DNA from: Linepithema humile
Taxonomy: Eukaryota; Arthropoda; Insecta; Hymenoptera; Formicidae
Assembly: GCF_040581485.1 (NCBI RefSeq)
Contig: NC_090133.1
Location: 4,650,001 to 4,714,000 of the forward strand
Direction of reading: 5' to 3'
DNA length: 64,000 nucleotides
Shown here: piece after piece, positions 31,901 to 43,900 of the stretch
Numbering within the stretch: position 1 is the first letter of the stretch
How the letters are laid out: every line of letters begins with the position of its first letter
Made by a program: the position numbers and the translations under genes
Notes under the pieces: model-generated
What the model saw: only the letters and a program-made list of their open reading frames with translations
Told to the model about the DNA's origin: nothing
The model's database searches: none

Positions 31901-34900
31901 ATGAATGTTATAGACTTTTTTATTCATTTTTTTCTATCTTATTATTTATTGCTCTACAGCAGCGCTCGGAATTAGTTGCACATTTCGGACCGATTCAGGA
32001 GACGACGCCTCCTGTTCCCTCACTACCGCTCGGCCACTGGCGGCCGAGCCGCCGATAGCTCTAGCGCAGGAGCGTTTTATATAAGAAATAGGCTGGGTTG
32101 TTGAGGCACCTCTCAGAAAATAGTAATATTTTCTTTGCTACATAAATAATGTTTATTTTTAATAATTAAATATATATATATTATGTATTAATGAAAATAA
32201 ACATTATTTATGTAGTGAAGAAAATGTTACGATTTCCTGAGAGATGCCTAAACCAGTGCTGTCAGCAATTTGCAACTTTCGGCCGGATTTCTCGATGCAC
32301 GCCTACTGCTCCCCCTTCTACTGCTCGCACGTTGACAACGCGCCGCCGGACACTCGTAACTAAGGAGCGCGACGCTTTGTCTCAGGACCGTGCGTATTGT
32401 TTACAGTGTAAACGATTTAGAAAATGTAATTAATTAATTCTTTATTTTTGCAAATATTCTTTGTTTCGTTCTGTATCTGTAAATTTTACTTTCCCTACGC
32501 GATTTATTTTCTTATTATCTTGTTAGTGGAATAGGTCTACTGGAAAAACCACTTTAAAAAAAACGCATCATTAATAGTACCTCATGGGTGATGTGGAAAT
32601 CTATTTCGTTTAATTCTATTATAATTATTATTTTATATACATATAATGATTTTAAATAAATCAATATAATTAAAAAAGCACATTAAAAACTTTAAATAAT
32701 AATATAGTAAAGTAATAATTATTATATATACAGGGGGTGTCTGGCAATAATCGCCCCACCGGTCATATACAGGTAGAGGAGGTCAAATCGAGTAGAAAAG
32801 TCCTTTACCATTTTTTAATTTTTATAATAAGTACTGAGTAATTAACGAAAAAAGATCGGCGAATCCGCGCGAGTGAAGCGCGCGCGGTGAGAAGGACGTC
32901 CCACTGCTACGCGATCACTAGGACACAAGGATCTAGCGTTACGCGCCGCTCGTATGTTGCCATTGTCATTTGTAGAGCGCTCCTCCCAACGCTTCATCGC
33001 GCGCCTAGTGATCGCATAGCAGTGGGATGTCCTTCTCACCGTGCGCGCTTTACTCGCGCGGATTCGCCGATCTTTTTTCGTTAATTACTCAGTACTTATT
33101 ATAAAAATTAAAAAATGGTAAAGGACTTTTCTACTCGATTTGACCTCCTCTACCTGTATATGACCGGTGGGGCGATTATTGCCAGACACTCTGTATATAT
33201 ATATAGTAATAAAATAATTTATGCAATTATTAAAATACCAAGAAAAAATGTCAATAACTTTTGCAGTATTGTTAGACAATTAGATTGTGTCTTATGATCC
33301 TACAATTTTTATATTACGCACGGTCCTGAGACAAAGCGTCGCGCTCCTTAGTTACGAGTGTCCAGCGGCGCGTTGTCAACGCGCGAGCAGTAGGAGGGGG
33401 AGCAGTAAGCGTGCATCGAGAAATCCAGCCGAAAGTTGCAAATAGCTGACAGCACTGGCCTAAACAATTCAGCCTATTTTTAATATAAAACGCTCCTGCG
33501 CCAGAGCTATCGGCGGCTCGGCCGCCAGTGGCCGAGCGGTAGTGAGGGAACAGGAGGCGTCGTCTCCTGAATCGGTCCGAAATGTGCAACTAATTCCGAG
33601 CGCTGCTGTAGAGCAATAAATAATAAGATAGAAAAAAATGAATAAGAAGGTCTATAATAAAGGTCTATAACATTCATTTGTTATCAAATTCATTTTTTTC
33701 TATTTCATTATTTATTGCTCTACAGCAACAGGTGTTCATCCAACGTGCTTCTTGAGACCTTAATGTACTCGATTATTTCGTTTGGGGACATATCAAACAT
33801 TTAGTCGAGTACAGGCGTGATGGTACAGAAGCTGAAATACGAGAAGCAATTCATCCAGCTTTCAATTGGCTCCTGAGCCAGAGCTATCGGCGGCTCGGCC
33901 GCCAGCGGCCGGGCGGTAGTGGGGGAATAGGAAGCGTTATCTCCTGAATCGGCCCGAAATGTGCAATTAATTCCGAGTGCTGCTCTACAGCAATAGGTGC
34001 TCATCCAACGTGCTTCTTGAGAAATCTCAATTAGAAGTGTTAGAAAGTTAGTTATACTTGTTTTTAAAACTCGCGCTAGTGCGGCGCTACAGTGACACTT
34101 ATTTTCTTCTTTAAGCCTTGCTTCTTTTGTCTCGCCCCCTAGCAATTGCCTTTGTACCTTGCTTTCTGGCTCGCCCGAACCTCTGTAAGAATAAAGGTGT
34201 GGTTTTGTACAAATTCTCTCTTTAATTCTCTGAAGAGATATAATCAGCTCCTTTCTTTCTCTTCTGTGTGTGCGGGGTCGAATGTGCGCATAATATTAAT
34301 AAACATAACAGGTTATGGGCCCAGGAATTGCCCAGCAATTGCCCAGTTATAAAAATTGAATCGACTAACCTCACACTGACGAAAAGGAGGAATAATCTCA
34401 ACTCAATGGAGGAAGATAAGCATCGAGTATCACTCTTCGATGATACAAATTATAACAACTGGAAGTTTCAAATGGAAGTATTGCTGGAAGAGCTCAGTTT
34501 GAAAAAACATATCGAATCTCAAGTATTAGACGCTGAAATAAAAGCTGGAGAGACACAAGAGGCTTACAATTCGCGAATGGTAAGTCCAAAGAGAAAAGAC
34601 ACGAAATGCAAGTCCCAAATAGTCCAAAGGATAGCAGATTCGCATTTAGAGTACGCAAAAGATAAGTTATTTACTTTTGACATCTGGACGGAATTAAAAA
34701 ATGTATTTGAACGACGAAGTGTAGCTAGTCAATTACTCTTACGCAAAAAATTATTGTTAATGAAATTTAAACCTTCGGTTGAGTCTTTATCGTCGCATTT
34801 CCTAAAATTTGAATTGTTTGTACGTGAACTTAAGTCCACAGGAGCGAACATGGAAGAAACGGACATTGTGTGTCATTTACTCTTAACAATGCCCCCTGAA

Positions 34901-37900
34901 TATAATGTCATAGTGACGGTGTTGGAAACGTTATCAAAAGAATCATTGACTCTAAGTTTTGTCAAAAATCGTCTCCTTGATGAAGAGTCTAAACGGAAAG
35001 GAAATGTTAAATTAACGAAGAACGAAGCACAGCATTATACAGCATTTACTTCATCGACGAATGACAGTCGGAAAAATATACACACTGGAAACAAACATTT
35101 CTATAACAGGTGTTACAAATGTAGTGCATATGGTCATCGCCGGTCGGAATGTAAGAAACCGAAGCAACAGCCTGAAGGAATTCGACAGAACAGATATAAG
35201 GAAAAGCAAGCAAATCTCGCGGCAGATGCAGATATTTAAAGCAGTCAGTTTTTCAGCAATAATTAATGATATAAAACATGAAAAGGATTCTACCTGGATT
35301 TTAGATTTCGGAGTATTAGAGCATTTAACCAGGGATGAAAAGCTTCTGCAAAATACAAGATTATTGACACAACCTACAAAAATTCGTATTGCAAAAGCAG
35401 GTACAACGTTAATGGCAAATAAAGTAGGCACTATTTATGGAAAAACTATTGTTAACGGAAAGGAAATTGAAGTCACTGTTAAAAATGTCCTCTATGTGCC
35501 TAAATTAGAATTTAACTTGTTGTCAGTGCCAAAACTTGAAGCAAATGGTTTCAAAGTTGTTTTTGAAAATAGAAAAGGAAAAATACAAAAGGATACTTAA
35601 GTTTATGCAGTAGCGTACAGAAGACATCAAGTATATGAATTGGAATTAATGAGCTTGGCTAAAATAGCAACTGTCGTACAAGTAATGATGCTAAAATCTG
35701 GCATGAATGTTACGGACATATAGGACTTAATAATCTAAAAAGGGTCGCAACAATGGTGGACGGAATAGATTCCACAAAATTGGAACTAACAAATAATAAA
35801 ATCTGTCATACCTGTATAGAGGGAAAGCAAACGAAATTGCCTCACAATCAGGAAAGGACAAGAGCTAAACGTCCATTGGAACTCATACACAGCGATGTGA
35901 TTGGACCAATTACACCCGAGTCACGAGAAGGTAATCGATATATACTGATATTTATCGACAATTACACACATTTTATAGTTGCGTATCTACTTAAAAGAAA
36001 AGGTGAAGTTTTCCACTACTTTAAAATTTATGAGGCTATGGTCACTGCACACTTTAATTCAAAAATCAGTAGATTTCGTTGTGACAACGGCCGGAAATAT
36101 ACATCTAAAGAAATGATCCAAGCGTTTCAAGAAAAAGGAATCCATATTGAATACATATTGAATTCGATATACGCTACAACAAAACGGCGTTGCCGAAAGG
36201 ATGAACAGAACCATTCTTGATAAAGCTCGATGTATGATATTACATTCACAGCTAGATAAAAGTTATTGGGCGGAAGCAGTTCTAAGTGCAATTTATATTA
36301 TTAATCGAAGTCCGACAGCAGCGTTGAAAAATATAGTTCCAGCGAAGTTATGGTATAATAAAAGGCCAGATGTAAGGAAACTAAAAGTCTTTGGATGCAT
36401 TGCGTACATGCATGTACCTAAGGAATTAAATCCCAGGAAATTTGATTCTCAATCAAAAAATTGTATCATGGTGGGATACACAGATAATGGTTACCGCTTA
36501 TGGTGTCCAGAAGAACAACGAATAATCTGTAGCCGAGATGTCATTTTTGATAAAACAAGATTTAAACATCATCAACCGTTTATCGGAACAAATGTTCAAG
36601 AGGAATTGGAATCTGAACATGAAGATGAAGAATTCACAACTGCAACGGAGGACGATCAAGAAGAAAGTTCATCTGAAACTAAATCTATTAATACAGGAAT
36701 AAAAGATAAAACTGTAACTAACTCAAAAGTTGTAAACGAACAACCAGCTCCTCGTCGAAGTACTCGTGAAAAGAAAACACCTTGTTGTGGGTCCAAAGAA
36801 CCACAACCAATTATTAATAATAAAATATATATATATATTAATAAAATATAAGAATATCTATTACATATCAGATTAAGATATCAAATAAGAACACTGACGA
36901 TTCAGTGCGTTTCCGGCTCGTGCGAGACACCGGAGAATCGCGCAGCAAAAATGAAAATCTAATTAACTTTTTTAACGCGACAATACTGACAAACTATCGG
37001 ATTTCGTCAGCAAGTTCGATCAAAAAAACCTTCAAAACTGCAATCAAGTGCAGTTTCGCGACTATAAAATCGCCGTCGCGAGATCACGACGGCGGGTCGA
37101 AAACTATCAGTCAAAAGGAACGGACGTATGTCCGTCGGGACCACAAATCTAGAAAATCGCGAATTATAACAAATCGCTAAAAGCGAATAAGAGTAACTTG
37201 AGGTTCCGTGATACTACACTAAGGCAAGGATTCCTGACGGAACTTAGTTTATCTATTAGTAAGGGAACTTGTAATAAATCAAGAAACCAATAAATATATG
37301 GGAGATTGTTTTTTTATTAAGAAGAACAAAAAAGGATTATTCCCGGATTCCCGGCCTAACTCCTCGGCAGATCCCGAACCCGTGCCCTATTACCAAGGGC
37401 ACAACAATAATCTGGCAGCGGTGGAATCTGCCTCTCCTTCGGGACCAGGAACCCGGAACGTCCAGAGCCTGAAACAAAAAGAAAAAATTTAAGTGAGTGA
37501 AAATCAGTCGGTGGACAAGTTTCAATACGGAGATTATTGAAACGAGAAGACCCCGACCAACGCAGCAGTAAGCAGCCGAAAATTGAGTGCAAAATAGTCG
37601 GCGGACAAGTTTCAATACGGAGATTATTGAAACGAGAAGACCCCGACCAACGCAACGGTAAGCAGAGTAGCAGCGCAGCAGCAGACTATCCAGAGCCAAG
37701 CAGTGCCAAGCGGAGTCAGCGAAATAGGAGCCAGCCGCAGAAAGCAGCCGAGCGACCTACATCTACAGCCTACGATCTACAGCCGGACAGCGAACCGCAG
37801 CTAAGGACGAGGCAACGTGCGAGCGATCATACTACTACTACTGTAAGTCCGAACCATTATATAATATATAAAAACGCGTGAATGTACAAAAGCGAAAGCG

Positions 37901-40900
37901 ACTCCGGTCCCATACGAAATAGGTCGTGGCTATTAAGCGACCAAGCGCGACACGCGATCCGCACAGCGTTAAACCCGATACGCATTATCGAAGACGCGAC
38001 TCGCGACATAAGCGATAACGTACGCCGTACTCTACAATACACAAACTCGGACAGTGATACCGACGACGAATTATATGCAAACGTAGAGAATAAACGAGAT
38101 TACACTTTCGGAGATATCGATTCGAGTTTAATTCCCGCTCTTAACGATACCGTGATAAAAATAAAAACTAAAAAGACTAGACCTTACATTAGTAAAACAC
38201 CAAGCCGCGTGTCAGATTACAGCAAGTTTGAGCTAACATCATACGATAGTAGCATATTTGATCCGGACGAAATCCGTGAAAAAAGAAACGAAAAAATGTC
38301 TCAAAGAAGAAAGAGTGAGGCAGACATCGAAATAGAAAACGAAATATCCGCGTTAATAAAGCAAAAGAGAAAACGAAGCCGGCGGACTTCGAACGGGAAC
38401 ACGCCCAAAAACTAAAACTACTCAGAATTCAGCCACAGAAGAAGCATTGCACGTAATACGCGAACAGATTGCGACATTATTTGAGTATCTTCATGCGCAC
38501 CATCACGAACGAAATCCGCGACAAGAACGCGAAACCGAAATTTCGTACGGTCGAACTACTGAAGACGTACGAAACAGACACTGACGCACCACGCTACATG
38601 ACATCAAAAAACGCGATAAATTTAATACCTATTTTTGACGGTACGTCACGAACGAACTTAAAATCATTTCTAAGCGCTTGTACATGTGCAATGAAGTATG
38701 TAAAGCCCGAGTTCGAAGACGAGCTACTCGACGTCATAATGTCGACTAAACTGCGAGGCAGAGCATTAATAAATTTTGAGATCAAAGATATCAGATCGTT
38801 TGAACAGTTAAAAAACAAACTGGAAAGCTTTTACTACCCTAAGAGAAATCCTACATCAATTCAAATTGAATTTAATCATTTGAAACAACGACTCGGAAAA
38901 AGTGCAGTAGAATATGGGGCACGAGCAGACCATTTAGCGATGCAGCTATACGAATCTCTAACAGACAGTCCAGGAAAGACACCGCAAGATAAACGCGCTA
39001 TATTAGATACCGTTAAACAGCTAGCGCTACAAAATTTTGTGTACGAACTGCGCGAGGATATACGAATGGTAATACGCGCGCAACGATATGCAACCCTGCA
39101 GGAAGCCATCAAAGGGGCCAAAGCAGAGGAAAAATTAAAGATAACCACGTGATTCCGCGTACAACGCGAATAAAAGTTTTAATAATCCTAAGGCATTTCA
39201 ATGCCATAAATGCGGCAAGCAAGGACATTACGGTCGCGATTGCCGAACGAGCCGCTACGGTAATCAATTCACTTTGCCTAAACCGAGCGGATCGAGATTT
39301 AATACGCTGGATAAACATTGTAATTATTGCAAGAAATCCGGACATAACCGTACCGAATGTTGGATATTAAACGGAAAACCGAAATATACTAAAAATAAGA
39401 AAATAAATGAAGAATCAAACACGCGAAATACCATAAATAAAACTAATAAGCATCGCTGAAATCGACTGAAAACGACGATGCAGAAAGGAAAACAATTAAA
39501 GCAACAGCTAGGACAGTACGAAAGCATAAGGTACTAACAGCTGATGAGATAAACTATGCACACACTGAGCTCGATCTGATTTCACTACCCATGAATGAAG
39601 TGATTTACAATAAAATAAATATGTTGATCGACACAGGAGCTACCATGAGTCTAATAAAATTAAATAAATTGAAAGATGAAACCATAATATACGATAAAAA
39701 GATAACAATTATTGGCGCAATAGGGCACAAAGCAGATACTATAGGCGTAATGCAAGCAACTATTCCTTCTTGTTTAAAAACAAGAGATGTTAAACACGAG
39801 TTAAACGTGATAAAAGACGACTTTCCTATTGAATATGACGGAATCCTCGGAACCGACTTCCTACAAAAATATCAAGCATCTTGGGACTATACTATTAAAA
39901 AACTACGCATCGATAAAAATTTATTTACGCTTTTGCCATGCAAAAAATTTACTTTAGAAGCTAGAAGCGAAACTATCATAACAGCCATAACTAAAGAAAA
40001 CACAGCAGGAATAATCCAAACAGTGGAAACTAGACCAGGAATATTTATCGAAAATTGCCTAGTCGAGCCAAAAAATAATAGTTGCCCGATTAGCATAATA
40101 AATACTACCGAAACTAAAATAGAAATGCAAGCTCCAGTAGTAGAAATTGAAGAAGTAAAGACAGAAGGAAATGCCGAGATATTAATAGCTCAAACGTATA
40201 TACCGAAGGAAATTCCCTTGTCACGCATGCAACGAATTAAAGAGGCGCTTCGTCTCGATCACTTAAATAACGAAGAGCGAAAAACCTTACTTAAAATCTG
40301 CGAAGATTTCGATGACGTATTTCATCTAGAAGGAGAACCACTGACGGCTACCGCGGTCGCGAAACATGAGATAGCGACGCGTGCCGATTCAGCACCGGTC
40401 AACACTCGACCTGCCCGAGAAACATAAGACAGAGGTAAATCGACAAGTGTAGGAAATGCTAAAAAATAAAATTATTCAGCCGAGCAATAGCCAATGGAAT
40501 GCTCCATTGCTAGTGGTGCCAAAAAAGACAGACGCTTCAGAAAAGGCAAAATTATGTGTAGTCGTAGATTTCCGAAAATTAAACGATTTAACAATCGGAG
40601 ATTCATTCCCATTACCTAACATTACGGATATACTCGATCAATTAGGAAATTCGAAATATTTTTCGACGTTAGACTTAGCATCAGAGTATCACCAAATACC
40701 AATGGCCGGCAAAGATAAAGAAAAAACTGCATTCTCTACATGGGCACTATGAGTTTAATAGAATGCCCTTTGGATTAACAAACGCGCCCGCAACTTTTCA
40801 ACGCCTAATGAATACAATTCTAACAGATGTACAAGGAATAAAGTGCCTAGTATATCTCGATGACATAGTGATATATGGAGCCAGTCTCCAAGAGCACAAC

Positions 40901-43900
40901 CGTAGATTAGAAGACGTGTTGCGAAGAATACGAACCAACAATCTCAAATTACAACCCGATAAATGCGAGTTCCTTAGGAAAGAAGTTACTTATCTGGGGC
41001 ATGTAATAGCTGAGAATGGGATCATGCCTGACCCAGAGAAATTAAAGGCGGTAAAAAATTTTCCGGTACCGAGAAAAATAAAAGACATACAATCTTTTAT
41101 CGGACTTGCGGGATATTATCGAAGATTTATTGAAGATTTTTCAAAGATCGCTAAACCGCTAACCAAATTAACAAAAAAGGAAATAAAATTTGAATGGACA
41201 AACGAGCAACAAACCGCGTTTGATATCCTTAGAGAAAAGTTAATAACAGCATTAATCCTTAAATATCCGGACTTTAACGAAGAATTTCTATTAATTACCG
41301 ACGCATCAGATTACGCATTGGAGCTATACTATAACAAGGCCTGATAGGACATGACCGTCCTATAGCATACGCCAGCCGAATACTCTCTCGAGCTGAGCAA
41401 AATTATAATACTACAGAAAAAGAATTACTAACTATAGTATGGGCAGTAAAACATTTCCGACCATACTTATACGGAACTAAATTCAAAATAGTTACCGATC
41501 ATAAACCACTTGTATGGCTATTTAATGTAACTGATCCGGGATCAAGATTAATCCGTTGGAGATTAAAATTAGAAGAATACGATTATGAAATCATTCATAA
41601 GTCAGGGAAATCTAATACAAATGCAGACGCATTAAGTCGCAATGTGGCCGAAAAAATTTTTACGTTCCAAAAGGAAGAAAATAACGATGCACTTAAAATA
41701 TATAGTGAAGAAGAAAAACGACGCATACTTTACGAATACCACGATGCACCTATAGAAGGGCATCAAGGAAAAGAAAGAACAATTAATCGTATACGCTTAA
41801 AACATAATTAAAAGGGACTAATAAAAGATGTCGAAAATTACATAGCCAAATGTGGCTTATGCCAGAAAAATAAATTATCACGACGAACAAAGGCACCGTT
41901 AATAATCACTGATACGCCAAAGAAATCTTTTGAAAAATGCGCTCTTGATATTGTAGGACCACTAACGATTACTGATAACGGAAATAAATACATCCTAACT
42001 TTTCAAGATAATCTGACTAAATTTAGTAAAGCTATACTAATTACTAGGGCGCGGATGTTCGTGCACGATCCCGTGTCGCGCGCAGAGAACCGCTGCATGC
42101 GAGTGAGTCGAGTATTCGCTAAGGTAGCATTTCTCAAGAAGACCCGATTGTCAATTCATCCGAATTCAATACATCTATCTCACTCGCACGCAGCGGTTCT
42201 CTGCGCGCGACACGGGATCGTGCACGAACATCCGCGCCCTACCAATTACTAATCAAGAAGCTAACACAATAGCTAAAGAATTTGTGACGAAAATAATATT
42301 AGAATACGGAATACTCGAAAAAATTTCAACAGATCAAGGTACCAACTTTGTAAGCGAAATATTCAAAAACGTGTGCAAATTGTTAAAGATAGAAAAAATA
42401 CAAACAACTGCATATTATCCGGAAAGCAACGGAGCATTCGAACAATCACATAGAACGTTAGCAGAATATTTACGACATTATATTAACTCCGATCAAATAG
42501 ATTGGGATGAGTGGATACCTTACGCGATGTTCACGTATAATACAACACCGCACACCGCGACAACCTATACTCCGTACGAATTAATATACGGACATCAAGC
42601 AACGCTTCCGACAGCATTAACCTATCCACCGAAAACTAGCTATACGTACGATAATTACGCCGCGGAACTAAGAGAAAAATTAAGAGCCGCACACCAAGTG
42701 GCAAAAGAAAATTTAAAGGTAAAAAAAATTAAAGCTAAAGATTATTATGATAAAAAGACTCAAGTAAGCACATTTAAACACTAAGACGAGGATGCTCGAA
42801 AAAACTTGACGCGTTATGGACAGGACCTTACGTAGTAATCGAGAAAAAATCAAGCGTTAACTACATTATTAAAAAAGGGCGAAAAACAATGCTGGTGCAT
42901 GCAAACCGCATTAAGCATTTTATTGAAAACTAAATCACACTTACCGCATTATGGAGAATCGGGATAATCCTCGTTCTCACTGGCCTCCTCCTGGAGCCAA
43001 AAAACCCGGTTCAGGGTGCAAGTCGCCTCGAGTATGGTCAACATTGCACGTCGCCACTCTAGACACCCCATACGACGATGACGATGCCCACCAAATCGTC
43101 GAAATTGCCTCGACACCGCACTACGCAACCCTTTGATGAGTTCAAGGGTAAGGGCCGCCCTTTCGCAGCGAGTATGATATCGCTCCACCGAACCCTCAAC
43201 GTAAGCGGGAACTACGTCCTCCAATAGCTCCGCCGTGGTTAGCTCACGCACAATCACTACTCGCCGGCCGGTCGTAGGCCGCACAACAATAATCAAATTT
43301 TCAAAAGAAAGATCCATCATTAGACACGATCTAACAAGAACTGACGCACAGTAGCACTCGCGCAAATTACAAGACCCTTCCAAAGGACGAAATACAGAAC
43401 ACACACATATAAGAATTATCTTAAAACCTTACACTTTTGATATAATATAACACGTAGCATAAAGAATAACGAACAAATAACACAACACGCCGCGAAAACG
43501 CAAATAAAAATATTAAACACAACGCTTACACACATAAATAAGCTAGAAGATACACTAGAACATAATAACGAATTATTAAAAAACGCTACAAAAAATATTT
43601 ACAATTGAATCGCGGATGAAATTAAACGAGAAGATATATTAGAACACTTTCTAATAATAAACGCAATTTTGACTGATCTACAACGAGATATTCAAGATAT
43701 TATTGACTTTCTGACACGAATACAAAACGGAATATTAAATCCAAAAATAACACCAATAGAAAAAATAATTTTTGAATTAAAAGAAGCGACACCTCATTTG
43801 CCTCAAGGAACACCATTTCCCTTTGGACTTAAAATAGAAGAATGGAATACCATCAAAAAATTAATTAACACAAGCGCATACTATGACAATACAAATATTT

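Noticed and set aside
32191..32433. Frame with a ~49-residue stretch that is also open in the inverted copy at 33314-33589
   Set aside because: Both are arms of the same inverted repeat; a short GC-rich arm kept open on both sides is expected by chance, and there is no start context or domain.
33085..33297. Short frames on both strands near the foldback element
   Set aside because: They arise from the palindromic arm and adjacent AT-rich DNA; no family similarity.
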